A DNA stretch of 35,931 nt from Pseudomonas palmensis (GCF_017848315.1 NZ_JAFKEC010000061.1:1-35931), one strand, 5' to 3'. Counted from the stretch's first letter, positions 1 to 8,705 are shown. Translations and numbers: made by a program. Notes: generated from the letters alone by a model not told the origin.

Positions 1-1142
1 TCACCCTGCTGGCTTCCAGCACCCTGCTTGCCCTTGCCCTGCACACTCCGGCCGCCGTCGCCGCCGGCTTCGATTGCAGCAAGGCACGCACCCTCATTGA
101 AAAGTCGGTGTGCGACACGCCAACGCTGTCGGCCAAGGACGACCAGCTCAACGCGCTGTACAAGCCACTGATGACCCGGCGCATCTATCGCGAACTGGAA
201 ACCCGTTGGGTAAACGAGGTGCGCGACCGCTGCCAGACCGCCACCTGCCTTGAGCGCGCCTACGACCTGCAGATCCGCAACCTGACCGCGCTGTCGCCAC
301 CGCCCGTGCCCGGCCTGCGCGACGCGGTGCCGCTGCCCCAGGGCAGCGCCTACCGTACCCTGCAGGACGAGCCGTGGCCGCGCTTTGCGCTGGCGGCTAT
401 CCCGGACATGTACCCCGATTCGCTGGCCCAGCTGATCGATGTGGGCATCAAGGACGGCGTGCTGTACGCACTGCTCTACGTGGCAAATTCGTCCGACGGC
501 CCCGGCTACAACCAGGACAACTGGTCGGTGCAGCCGTCTTCGGGCGTGCTGCTCGAATACGCCGACAACCGCCCCGGCCTGCATGTGATCGACCGCGACG
601 TGCGCTTTGCCGGCTGGCGCATCAGCGAACTGATGGACCAGGGTGAACGCTATGCCGGCATCCAGGACGGCGCGTTCTACTACCGCCAGCGCACCGAGGG
701 CGAGCTGCAGCAGGCCATGGTCTACACCCTGGGCAGCCGCCAGCCGCCGCAGGCCACCACCACGGTGTTCCACGCCCAGTCGCGCACGCTGCGCTTTGCC
801 AAGGCAAGGGTGCTGGGCAACATGAACGACGAGAACAGCGACCTGCGCCTGAACTACGAACACGCCCTGCCGCGCCCCGCCAGCGAAACCGTGCTCGACC
901 CCGAGAGCGGCGGCTGGAGCCTGTCCAACCTGGCCTGGAGCGAGCGCCGCCAGGTGCTGTACTTCGAGAACAGCGGCGCCATGGCCTGCATCTGGCGGGT
1001 CGACCTGAGCGGCAAGGTGCTGTCCAAGATCGTGCCCGAACACACGGCCGGGCAACCGCTGGCGGTGGAGCTCGACGGCCGTGAGGCGATCGTGTACGTC
1101 GAGCACGACCAGTTGATGTTCGCCCTGTCGCCCGACCTGTAA
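1..1142 (+). CDS. Secreted LprI-like (DUF1311-type) protein, copy 1, 5' partial
   Basis: The reading frame is open from base 3 and the start codon lies before the window. The first visible residues are the hydrophobic end of a signal peptide (LLALALHTPAAVAA), so the product is exported to the periplasm or beyond. A Cys-containing module follows (FDCSKARTLIEKSVC ... LSAKDDQLNALY ... RCQTATCLERAYDLQI), the pattern of the lysozyme-inhibitor LprI N-terminal family. The remaining 250 or so residues are a domain I do not recognise, with a single Cys near the end (GAMACIWRVDL). The gene just downstream is a close paralogue, and its ribosome binding site overlaps this stop codon, so the two form an operon. 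The family suggests envelope or lysozyme-related protection, but the actual function is unknown. Confidence 0.85.
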   Translation, partial: TLLASSTLLALALHTPAAVAAGFDCSKARTLIEKSVCDTPTLSAKDDQLNALYKPLMTRRIYRELETRWVNEVRDRCQTATCLERAYDLQIRNLTALSPPPVPGLRDAVPLPQGSAYRTLQDEPWPRFALAAIPDMYPDSLAQLIDVGIKDGVLYALLYVANSSDGPGYNQDNWSVQPSSGVLLEYADNRPGLHVIDRDVRFAGWRISELMDQGERYAGIQDGAFYYRQRTEGELQQAMVYTLGSRQPPQATTTVFHAQSRTLRFAKARVLGNMNDENSDLRLNYEHALPRPASETVLDPESGGWSLSNLAWSERRQVLYFENSGAMACIWRVDLSGKVLSKIVPEHTAGQPLAVELDGREAIVYVEHDQLMFALSPDL

Positions 1143-1152
1143 GGACACCCCC

Positions 1153-2307
1153 ATGCACACCGTGACCCGCCTGCTCACCCTGCCCGCCTTGCTGGCCCTG
1201 GCCCTGCACGCGCCGGTGGCCTCGGCCGCCGGTTTCGATTGCAGCAGGGCCAACACGATTCTGGAAACCGCGATTTGCAACACGCCCTCGCTGTCGGCCA
1301 AGGACGACCAGCTGAATGCGCTGTACACCCCCCTCAAGGCGCAGAAGATATTCCGCGAGCTGGAAACCGACTGGCTGAAGAACGTGCGCAACCAGTGCAA
1401 GACCCCCGAGTGCCTGGAGAGCGCCTACGACCGCCAGATTCGCCGGCTGACCGCCGTGCCGGCACCGGCGCCGGTTGCCTCCGACAGCCTCGCACCTCTG
1501 CCCAAGGGCGAGGTGTACGCAAAGGTCGAGGACGCGCCGTGGCAGCGCTTTGCCTTGGCCCCGTTCATCGGCATGAGCGAGGACTCGGTGGCGCAACTGA
1601 TCGATGTGACCGTCAAGGACGGCGTGCTGCACGCGTTCGTGTACGTCTCCGGCGACCCTGACGGGCCCACCTACGTGCAGGACAAACACCTGACGCTGGC
1701 CACCTCCGGTACCCTGCTCGAATACGCCGACGATCACCCCGGCTGGCATGTGATCGCACGCAACGTGCGCTTTGCCGGCTGGTCCCACAGCGGCTTCAAC
1801 GACCAGCGCGAGCGCTATGCCGGGGTGCAGGACGGCGCGTTCTACTACCGCCAGCGCAGCAACGGCGAGCTGGAGCAGTCGATGGTGTATGCCGTGGGCA
1901 GCCAGCAGCCGCCGCAACCGACCACCCAGGGCTATCACGCCGGCTCCAACACCGTGCGCTTTGCCAAGGCGCGTGTGCTCGAAGACCTCAACGTGGCCAA
2001 CGATCAGTTGCGCCTGGCCTACGAAAGCGACGGCAACTCGCGCGGCTACGAGAGCGTGATGGCGCCCGACTCCAGTGGCTGGAGCCTGGTCAACCCGACC
2101 TGGAGCGAACACCGCCCGGTGCTGTACTTCGACAACAGTGGCGGCATGGCCTGCGTCTGGCGGGTCGACCTGGTGAACAAGGTGCTGTCCAAGATCGTGC
2201 CCGAGCACGAGGCGGTGTCGGCCCGCCCGGTGGACATCAATGGCCGCGAAGCGCTGGTGTATGTGCAGGAGAACCAGCTGATGTTCGCCATCGCCCCGGA
2301 TCAGTAA
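1153..2307 (+). CDS. Secreted LprI-like (DUF1311-type) protein, copy 2
   Basis: This 384-residue protein has a clear signal peptide (MHTVTRLLTLPALLALALHA, likely cut after ASA near residue 25). It then carries the same Cys-patterned LprI-like module as the preceding gene (FDCSRANTILETAIC, LSAKDDQLNALY, CKTPECLESAYDRQIRRL) and the same uncharacterised C-terminal domain. The two proteins align end to end without large gaps, which points to a tandem duplication. The ATG at 1153 is preceded by AAGGA at 1141-1145, overlapping the stop of copy 1. Its own stop overlaps the end of the convergent MFS gene by 7 bp. An envelope role is inferred only from the signal peptide and family; the ligand or target is unknown. 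Confidence 0.88.
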   Translation: MHTVTRLLTLPALLALALHAPVASAAGFDCSRANTILETAICNTPSLSAKDDQLNALYTPLKAQKIFRELETDWLKNVRNQCKTPECLESAYDRQIRRLTAVPAPAPVASDSLAPLPKGEVYAKVEDAPWQRFALAPFIGMSEDSVAQLIDVTVKDGVLHAFVYVSGDPDGPTYVQDKHLTLATSGTLLEYADDHPGWHVIARNVRFAGWSHSGFNDQRERYAGVQDGAFYYRQRSNGELEQSMVYAVGSQQPPQPTTQGYHAGSNTVRFAKARVLEDLNVANDQLRLAYESDGNSRGYESVMAPDSSGWSLVNPTWSEHRPVLYFDNSGGMACVWRVDLVNKVLSKIVPEHEAVSARPVDINGREALVYVQENQLMFAIAPDQ

Positions 2308-3479
2308 CCCTGTGGCAACGCTCGGGCCCGCCAGCGCCCGAGCAGCCGGCCTACGCTCACCAGCCAGTTGAGCAGCGCCACGCACAGCACGCTGAGCAGC
2401 AGCGCATGCGGGCCGCCCTGCACGATCAGGGTGCCGGCCAGCAGCGGGAAGCCGAACACGCCGATGAAGTACCCCAAGCTGAACAGCAGCAGTGCCTGCG
2501 GCGTATAGCCGGTGGGCGCTTCGTTGGCCGCCAGGCCGTTGATCACCGAATAGTTGAGCCCGTAACCCACCCCCAGCAACGCCGCCGCCAGCAGGTAGCT
2601 GAGGGCGTCCTGCACCCACCAGCCCAGTGCGATGACGGCCAGCACCATCAGCCCGGTCAGCAGGCACGAGGTGCGGTAGGCGTCATGCCGCACCACCCAG
2701 CCGGCGATCAGCAGCCGGCAGCCGATGGCGGCGAGCATGAAGCCGACGAAGAACAGCGAATAGTCCAGCCCGCGACTGGCCGCGTAGGTGGTCTGAAAGC
2801 TGCCCAGCCCGCCGAACACCGCACCGCCCAGGCCCACCATCAGGATCGGCCAGCGCGCCGACGAGCGCAGCACCTGGATGCCGGCGTGGCGGCTGATGCG
2901 GGCGCTGGCCGCCTGTGCCGGGTGCTGGCGGGCCAGCCAGGCGAAGACCAGCATACCCACAGCGGCGGCCAGGGCGGCGGTGTAGAACGCGGTTTCCAGT
3001 GGCAGGTGCAGCAGCGAGGCGAGCTTGCCGGCCAGCGGGCCGGAGCCGATGCCACTCATCATGCTGCCTGACAGCAGCGCGAAGCAGTGGGTGCGCCGGG
3101 CCGGCTCGACCAGCGCGGCAACCAGGATCGGGCCCAGGGTGTAGAACGCACCCCAGCCCAGGCCCAGCAGCAGGCCGCACAGCCACAGGCTGAAGTCGAC
3201 ACCGGGTACCAGGGCAAAACCCAGGCAGGCGCCGATCAGGCACAGCGCCGACTGTGCGATGGCGCGGGCGGTGCCGAGCCAGTCGGCGAGGTGGCCGCTG
3301 CCGAGCACGGCGATCACGGTGCTGAGCATGGCGATGGCGATGATGCTGCCGGCGTCCTGTTCGTTGCCACCTCGGGAAGTGACCAGCAGCGAGAGCAGAA
3401 AGGTCGAGCCGTAGGACAGCGACAGCAGGTAGCTGGCCAGGCACAGCAGGCCGAAATGCGGGGTGGTTGTTTTTGTCAT
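2301..3479 (-). CDS. MFS transporter (second gene of a coupled pair)
   Basis: The 392-residue product is almost entirely hydrophobic, with about 12 predicted transmembrane segments, and has the MFS loop between helices 2 and 3 (GHLADWLGTARA). It starts at MTKTTTPHFGLL. The open frame extends further upstream, but that part is the antisense-type shadow of the preceding transporter and is not coding here. The ATG at 3479 overlaps the stop of the upstream MFS gene as ATGA, so translation is probably coupled. The substrate cannot be read from the sequence; drug or metabolite efflux is usual for single-protein MFS carriers of this kind. It converges on the LprI-like gene with a 7 bp overlap. Confidence 0.88.
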   Translation of the reverse strand: MTKTTTPHFGLLCLASYLLSLSYGSTFLLSLLVTSRGGNEQDAGSIIAIAMLSTVIAVLGSGHLADWLGTARAIAQSALCLIGACLGFALVPGVDFSLWLCGLLLGLGWGAFYTLGPILVAALVEPARRTHCFALLSGSMMSGIGSGPLAGKLASLLHLPLETAFYTAALAAAVGMLVFAWLARQHPAQAASARISRHAGIQVLRSSARWPILMVGLGGAVFGGLGSFQTTYAASRGLDYSLFFVGFMLAAIGCRLLIAGWVVRHDAYRTSCLLTGLMVLAVIALGWWVQDALSYLLAAALLGVGYGLNYSVINGLAANEAPTGYTPQALLLFSLGYFIGVFGFPLLAGTLIVQGGPHALLLSVLCVALLNWLVSVGRLLGRWRARALPQGY

Positions 3480-4618
3480 GGTGGGTCCGCCGATGGGTAT
3501 GGCTGTTTTAGCATGGGGATTGGCGGTGGCAGTTGTGGATATACCGGAGTTGGGATCTGCAGCGGCTGGACAAACGCCTTCGCCGGCAACAGCGCGCCGG
3601 CACTCCCGCCCAGGTAATAGCAGGTCAGGTAGCGCCCGATCGCCCCGGCCTTGTTCGCGCCGGCCGTGGTCGCAATGAAAGTGTTGGCCGCCGCCTGCGC
3701 CAGGAACACCCCGGTCGAGCTCAACGCCAGCCCCAGCACGATAACCCACAGCGTGGGCACAAGCGTCAGGCCGATGCCCACCGCGCCGACAACGCCCGCC
3801 ACCATCAGCAGGTGCAACGGCGGGCGAGCCCTGGCCAGGCGGCCGGCAATCGGCGTGACCACCAGCGCCAGCAGAAACACCGCATAGATCGACCCCAGCG
3901 CCGCCGCCCCCAGCCCGAACGGCGCCCGGCTCAGGTGCAGCCCCACATAGGTGAACGACGCCACCTGCGAAAACAGCACGCAGAACCCCACCGCGCACGC
4001 CGACCACAATGGCCAGCCAAACCGTGGTGGCGCACTGGCCCTGCGCGTGCTCGCCGGCATCGGTTCGAGCACCAGCAGCCAGCGAATCCCCAGCCCCATC
4101 AGCAGCACCACCAGCGCCAGCACCTCGAACGCTTCGCGCCAGCCCCAGTACTCGGTCACCCACGCCACCACGAAGCGCCCGGCAAAGCCGCCCAGGATGG
4201 TGCCGGTCACGTACAGGCTGGTGACCTCGGTCACGCTCGCGCCCTGCCACCGCTCACCAATCAGCGCCACGCTGCAGGCGAAGATCACCGGTATCAGCAA
4301 GCCCTGCACCGCCCGCCACAGCAGCAGCTCGGCAAAGCTGCCCACCGTGGCCATCAGCAGCACCGGGGTGGCCAGCAGCAACGCCGCCATCACGATCAGC
4401 GTCACCGGCGACCAGCGCCGCGCCAGCCAGCCGACCCAGGGCGCAGTCAGCGCCACCATCAGGGTGGTGATGGTCAGGCTCCAGCTCACCTGGCCAATGT
4501 CCACGGCAAACTGCCGGGCCAGTTGCGCGAGGATGCCCTGGGTGGCGTACAAGGGGAGGAACGCCGCGCAGCCGCACAACAACATCGCGACCCGCGCAGC
4601 CGAAGAAGGCGCCTGCAT
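3476..4618 (-). CDS. MFS transporter, apparently lacking its last transmembrane helix
   Basis: This 380-residue membrane protein resembles the YnfM-type MFS branch (MLLCGCAAFLPLYATQG start, loop GWLARRWSP between helices 2 and 3). Helices can be followed up to YYLGGSAGALLPA near residue 345. Family members normally continue there into a final helix. Here the chain ends in a Pro-rich, non-membrane tail (QPLQIPTPVYPQLPPP...SADPP). The DNA at the change-over (3577-3600) looks like part of a REP element, which suggests that the 3' end was lost by rearrangement. No clear Shine-Dalgarno sequence precedes the ATG. A LysR gene diverges from it and is the likely regulator. It may be non-functional or have altered activity. 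Confidence 0.8.
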   Translation of the reverse strand: MQAPSSAARVAMLLCGCAAFLPLYATQGILAQLARQFAVDIGQVSWSLTITTLMVALTAPWVGWLARRWSPVTLIVMAALLLATPVLLMATVGSFAELLLWRAVQGLLIPVIFACSVALIGERWQGASVTEVTSLYVTGTILGGFAGRFVVAWVTEYWGWREAFEVLALVVLLMGLGIRWLLVLEPMPASTRRASAPPRFGWPLWSACAVGFCVLFSQVASFTYVGLHLSRAPFGLGAAALGSIYAVFLLALVVTPIAGRLARARPPLHLLMVAGVVGAVGIGLTLVPTLWVIVLGLALSSTGVFLAQAAANTFIATTAGANKAGAIGRYLTCYYLGGSAGALLPAKAFVQPLQIPTPVYPQLPPPIPMLKQPYPSADPP

Positions 4619-4715
4619 GGCAAAACTCGTTAAAGTGTGTGGCGCCCTTTATACGGCGCCCCACTCGCCCCGGGCCAATACCGATTTCGGACCGATCGAT
4701 ACCTCAAGGTGCACC
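4619..4715. promoter_or_regulatory. Divergent MFS / LysR control region
   Basis: These 97 bases separate the divergent MFS and LysR genes, the usual place for a LysR operator and both promoters. The sequence shows two GGCGCC palindromes (4641-4646 and 4655-4660) around an AT-rich core, CTTTATAC. There is also a CCGAT direct repeat in the stretch just before the LysR start. No clear T-N11-A LysR box could be fixed by eye. Confidence 0.4.
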
Positions 4716-5606
4716 ATGCTCGACCTCCGCAAACTGCGCTATTTCCTGGCCGTGGCCCAGGCCCTGCATTTCGGCCGCGCCGCCCAGGCCCTGCACCTGG
4801 CCCAGCCCGCGCTGACCCGGCAGATCTCGGCGCTGGAAGCCCAGCTGGGGTTCAGCCTGTTCGAGCGCAGCAGCCGTAACGTCAGCCTCACCGTGCAGGG
4901 CCAGGCCTTCGTGCCCTATGCACGCAACGTGATCGAGCAACTGGCGCTGGCCGAAACCATGGCCGCCAGGCTCGCCAGCGGCATGGCCGGCCACCTGAGC
5001 CTGGGCTATGCCAGCTCCGTGGCCCTGAGCGACCGCTTTACCCAGGCCATCCAGCGCTTCGCCCAGGCCTTCCCCGAGGTGCAGTTGAACCTGATCGAAC
5101 AGGCGTCGATGAACCAGTGGGCGCAGCTGCGCGACGGCACCCTGGACATCGGCCTGAGCCGCCTGCCGCCCCCCGCCGAGCACAACCTGCACACCGACAC
5201 CCTGGAGCACGAACCCCTGCTGCTGGCGCTGCCGGTCAGCGACCCGCTCAGTGAACAGGCACAGGTCAGCCTGGCGCAGTTGCAGCAGCGCCCGGTGATC
5301 CTCTACCCCGAGCAGCACGGCACCGGGCTCAACCTGGCTATCGAGACCCTGTTCGCCAACGCCGGCCTGGCGCTGCACCGCGGCCCCAGCGGCCAGCAGA
5401 CCACCACCATCATCGCCCTGGTCGCCGCCGGCCAGGGCGTGGCGGTGGTGCCGGCCTGCACCAGCGCGCTGGAACGCAAGGGCGTGTGCTACCGCCCGCT
5501 GAGCGATGCCGATGCACACATCGCGCTGCATGCCATCAGCCGCAGGCACGGCCGTTCGCGGGCGGCCGAGGCGTTCCTGGCGATCATCAACCAGCCGGGC
5601 CCATGA
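4716..5606 (+). CDS. LysR-family transcriptional regulator
   Basis: The 296-residue product has the LysR winged helix-turn-helix at residues 1-60 (LRKLRYFLAVAQALHFGRAAQALHLAQPALTRQI, then LEAQLGFSLFER). A periplasmic-binding-like effector domain follows (about 90-295), with the usual GHLSLGYASS opening strand and the FANAGL and GQGVAVVP motifs. The ATG at 4716 was chosen because the conserved N-terminus begins there, although the frame is open far upstream. It is divergent from the two coupled MFS genes, so it probably controls their expression in response to a small aromatic or other exported compound. That pairing is inference. Confidence 0.92.
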   Translation: MLDLRKLRYFLAVAQALHFGRAAQALHLAQPALTRQISALEAQLGFSLFERSSRNVSLTVQGQAFVPYARNVIEQLALAETMAARLASGMAGHLSLGYASSVALSDRFTQAIQRFAQAFPEVQLNLIEQASMNQWAQLRDGTLDIGLSRLPPPAEHNLHTDTLEHEPLLLALPVSDPLSEQAQVSLAQLQQRPVILYPEQHGTGLNLAIETLFANAGLALHRGPSGQQTTTIIALVAAGQGVAVVPACTSALERKGVCYRPLSDADAHIALHAISRRHGRSRAAEAFLAIINQPGP

Positions 5607-5720
5607 GCCCCGGCGCCTGGCAAGCACGGCGCGGATAAAACTGTTTTACCGAAACCACGGGTTTTCCGCCGCGGTGCTTTGCCTATCCTAGGCGCGACAA
5701 ACACCATCAGCGGAAGATTC

Positions 5721-7388
5721 ATGCGCCTCTCGTTTCCCAGCCGTTATGCCTGCCTGGCGGCGTGCCTCACGTTCAGCCTGGCCAGCCTGCCGTTTCTTGC
5801 CACTCACGCCTGGCTCTGGCCATTGACCCTGATCGGCACGCTGCTCTCGCTGGTGGGCCTGAACGACCTGCGCCAGCGCCAGCACGCAGTGCGGCGCAAC
5901 TACCCGATCCTGGGCAACCTGCGCTACCTGATCGAGACCATCCGACCCGAGATCCGCCAGTACCTGCTCGAAGGCGACGACGACAAGCTGCCCTTCTCCC
6001 GCGCGCAGCGCTCGCTGGTGTACGCACGGGCCAAGAACGAAAGCGCCGAGAAAGCCTTCGGCACGCTCAATGACGTGTACCGCCCGGGCTTCGAGTTCAT
6101 CAGCCATTCGATGCTGCCGGTCAACACCCCCGACCCGGCCTCGTTTCGCATCGCCATCGGCGGCCCGCAATGCCGCCAGCCGTACTCGGCGTCGATCTTC
6201 AACATTTCGGCCATGAGCTTCGGCGCCCTCAGCGCCAACGCCATCGGTGCGCTGAACAAGGGCGCCAGCCTCGGCCGTTTTGCCCACGACACCGGCGAGG
6301 GCAGCATCAGCCCCTACCACCGCGAACATGGCGGCGACCTGATCTGGGAAATCGGCAGCGGCTATTTCGGCTGCCGCGACGCCCACGGCCGCTTCAACCC
6401 GCAGCGCTTCGCCGAACAGGCCCGCGACCCGCAGGTGAAGATGATCGAGATCAAGCTCAGCCAGGGCGCCAAGCCCGGCCACGGCGGCATCCTGCCGGGG
6501 CACAAGGTGAGCGCCGAGATCGCCGCCACGCGCGGTGTGGCGCCCGGCGAAGACTGCATCTCGCCCGCCGCCCACAGCGCCTTCAGCACGCCGGTGGGGT
6601 TGCTCGAGTTCGTGGCGCAGTTGCGCGAGCTGTCCGGCGGCAAACCGGTGGGCTTCAAGTTCTGCCTGGGCCACCCCTGGGAGTTCATGGGCATCGCCAA
6701 GGCCATGCTGGCCACCCAGATCGTGCCCGACTTCATCGTGGTCGACGGCAAGGAAGGGGGCACCGGCGCTGCGCCACGCGAATTCAGCGACAACATCGGC
6801 GTGCCCATGCGCGAGGGCCTGATGTTCGTGCACAACACCCTGGTGGGCCTGAACCTGCGCCACAAGGTGCGCATCGGCGCCGCCGGCAAGATCGTCAGCG
6901 CGTTCGACATCGCCGGCGTGCTGGCCCTGGGCGCCGACTGGGTGAACTCGGCGCGCGGCTTCATGTTCGCCATCGGCTGCATCCAGTCACAAAGCTGCCA
7001 CACCAACCAGTGCCCCACCGGCGTGGCCACCCAGGACCCGTTGCGCCAGCGTGCACTGGTGGTGCCCGACAAGGCCGAACGGGTGTTCAGCTTTCATCGC
7101 AATACCCTGCATGCGCTGGCCGAGATGCTCGCGGCCGCCGGTCTCGAGCACCCCAGCGAACTCAAGCCCAAGCACCTGGTGCGCCGCGTCAGCGCCAGCG
7201 AGATCCGGCTGTTTTCGCAGTTGCACGTGTTCCTCAAGCCCGGCGAATTGCTCAGCGGCTCGATCGATAGCGAATTCTATGCACGGATGTGGCGGATGGC
7301 CCGCAGCGACAGCTTCGCGCCGCAACTGCAGGATGCGCCCGTGGCGCCGGCGAATGCGGTACGCCGAAAACAAACAACCCCGGCCTAG
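5721..7388 (+). CDS. Membrane-anchored FMN-binding glutamate synthase-like protein
   Basis: The 555-residue protein begins with two hydrophobic segments (about 7-20 and 28-45), so it is probably anchored in the inner membrane with the rest in the cytoplasm. The body is the FMN-binding central domain of glutamate synthase: SAMSFGALSANAIGALNKGA, KPGHGGILPGHKV, DGKEGGTGAAP and GADWVNSARGFMFAIGC. The cysteine cluster C420-x5-C426-x4-C431 matches the [3Fe-4S] ligands of GltB. The glutaminase domain of real glutamate synthases is absent, so it cannot use glutamine by itself, and its substrate is unknown. The start at 5721 has GGAAG at 5712-5716. It is convergent with the porin gene, and its TAG stop lies at the centre of the shared terminator hairpin. 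Confidence 0.9.
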   Translation: MRLSFPSRYACLAACLTFSLASLPFLATHAWLWPLTLIGTLLSLVGLNDLRQRQHAVRRNYPILGNLRYLIETIRPEIRQYLLEGDDDKLPFSRAQRSLVYARAKNESAEKAFGTLNDVYRPGFEFISHSMLPVNTPDPASFRIAIGGPQCRQPYSASIFNISAMSFGALSANAIGALNKGASLGRFAHDTGEGSISPYHREHGGDLIWEIGSGYFGCRDAHGRFNPQRFAEQARDPQVKMIEIKLSQGAKPGHGGILPGHKVSAEIAATRGVAPGEDCISPAAHSAFSTPVGLLEFVAQLRELSGGKPVGFKFCLGHPWEFMGIAKAMLATQIVPDFIVVDGKEGGTGAAPREFSDNIGVPMREGLMFVHNTLVGLNLRHKVRIGAAGKIVSAFDIAGVLALGADWVNSARGFMFAIGCIQSQSCHTNQCPTGVATQDPLRQRALVVPDKAERVFSFHRNTLHALAEMLAAAGLEHPSELKPKHLVRRVSASEIRLFSQLHVFLKPGELLSGSIDSEFYARMWRMARSDSFAPQLQDAPVAPANAVRRKQTTPA

Positions 7389-7402
7389 GCCGGGGTTGTT
7401 TG
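7371..7402. terminator. Bidirectional intrinsic terminator between flavoprotein and porin genes
   Basis: A perfect 32-bp palindrome, with arms of 15 bp around the centre TA, has a GC core (CCCCGGCC) and A-rich/T-rich outer parts (CAAACAA / TTGTTTG). It therefore works as a terminator hairpin on both strands. The TAG stop of the plus-strand gene (7386-7388) sits in its centre. The convergent porin gene ends at 7416. Confidence 0.85.
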
Positions 7403-7415
7403 AAGGTCGAATCGA

Positions 7416-8705
7416 TCAGAGGATGCTGATCGGGTACTCGACGAATACGCGGACTTCGTTGCCGTCTGCGGTGTAGTCGATAGCGTTGAGGTTGTTGGTG
7501 CCACGCAGGAACGAGCTACGCAGTTTGACGGACAGGTCCTTGGCAGGGCCTTCCTGAACCACGTACTTGAACTGGTTGAAGATTTCGCGCTCTTTGCCTT
7601 CGCCGAAGCCGTGGGTGTTGATGTTGTCACCCGCTACGTATGCAAAGTTGTAGGTCAGACCCGGTACGCCGAAGGCGCTGAAGTCCAGGCCGTAGCCGAT
7701 CTGCCACGAACGCTCGTCTTCGGCGTTGAAGTCGGACCAGTAGGAGTTGGCCAGGAAGATGGTCGAACCACCGTCACCCACGCCGCGGCGGTTCTGGTAC
7801 CAGCCGTACTGGTAGCCGGTGTCGCCGGTGTTGCGCTGGTGCGCCAGGGTGATCGAGTGCGGGCCGAAGGCGTAGGTGGCCGCCAGGCTCCAGATGGTGT
7901 TGCGGTCACCGGTCAAGCCTGCACGGTTGACGTACTTCTTGTCGATGTCCGACTTGTAGCCGTTGAAATCCAGGGTCAGCGACTGGTCGTCGGAGATGGC
8001 GTGGACGTAGTTCAGGCCCAGGTAGTGCTTCTTCAGTACGTCTTCGACGTCGGAGGTGTACAGCGCACCGGTGAAATTCTCGGTGAACTGGTACTTGCCG
8101 CCGAACACGTTGATCGACTTCAGACCACCGCTATCGCGACCTTCGGCGCTCTTGCGCGCTTCCTGGGTGTAGCGACCGGCGTTCAGTTCCAGGCCCTTGA
8201 TCTCCTTGGAGGTGATCGATGTGCCAGTGAAGCTCTCTGGCAGCAGGCGGCCGTCGTCATAGTTCAGCACTGGCAGGGTCGGCATCTGGTCGCCGTATGC
8301 CAGTACGGTATTGGAGACGCGGAACTTGATCGCAGCACCGGCACGCGCCAGGTTGTGCGGGGAGTTGCTCGGTTCGGTATCGCTTGGCTTGAAGAAGTCG
8401 ATACCGGCGCCGCCGTTACGACCCTTGCCGCCGTCCAGACGGATGGCGTACAGGCCGAAGGCATCGACGCCCACGCCCACGGTGCCCTGGGTGAAGCCCG
8501 ACGAGAACTTGCCGATGAAGGCCTGGCCCCACTCGGACTGGTCACTGCTGCCATGCTTCTTGTCACGATTGATGAACGCGTTGCGCAGCAGAACGCTGGC
8601 CTTGCTGTCTTCCTGGAAACCGTTCGACGCGGCCTGGTCGTTGGCCATTGCCTGAGTCGCCGCCATAAGCCCCAGCGCGATCAGACTGATCCGTGTTTTC
8701 AACAT
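7416..8705 (-). CDS. OprD-family outer membrane porin
   Basis: The 429-residue protein has a signal peptide (MLKTRISLIALGLMAATQAMA, cut after about residue 21). The mature part is typical of OprD-family channels: an N-terminal FQEDSKASVLLRNAFINRD, alternating beta strands, and a short aromatic-rich end (VRVFVEYPISIL). The family forms 18-strand monomeric channels for amino acids and small carboxylates; this one looks closest to the OprE/OprQ branch, but I cannot fix the substrate. The start at 8705 has AAGGA nine bases upstream. The A-rich leader around the ribosome binding site (AAATAAGGAAAATAAC) is close to, but not a perfect match for, the AANAANAA motif used by Hfq/Crc. A predicted terminated leader or small RNA lies 93 bases upstream. 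Confidence 0.93.
   Translation of the reverse strand: MLKTRISLIALGLMAATQAMANDQAASNGFQEDSKASVLLRNAFINRDKKHGSSDQSEWGQAFIGKFSSGFTQGTVGVGVDAFGLYAIRLDGGKGRNGGAGIDFFKPSDTEPSNSPHNLARAGAAIKFRVSNTVLAYGDQMPTLPVLNYDDGRLLPESFTGTSITSKEIKGLELNAGRYTQEARKSAEGRDSGGLKSINVFGGKYQFTENFTGALYTSDVEDVLKKHYLGLNYVHAISDDQSLTLDFNGYKSDIDKKYVNRAGLTGDRNTIWSLAATYAFGPHSITLAHQRNTGDTGYQYGWYQNRRGVGDGGSTIFLANSYWSDFNAEDERSWQIGYGLDFSAFGVPGLTYNFAYVAGDNINTHGFGEGKEREIFNQFKYVVQEGPAKDLSVKLRSSFLRGTNNLNAIDYTADGNEVRVFVEYPISIL

Noticed and set aside
622..2667. 681-codon open frame on the minus strand opposite the LprI-like genes
   Set aside because: It covers two plus-strand genes with signal peptides and clear homology; its translation is low-complexity Ala/Gly/Arg/His-rich, typical of antisense frames in GC-rich DNA.
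3480..4250. Upstream extension of the second MFS gene to give a 649-residue protein
   Set aside because: The extra residues are a frame shadow of the first MFS gene, and the membrane protein clearly begins at MTKTTTPHF with an ATGA coupling.
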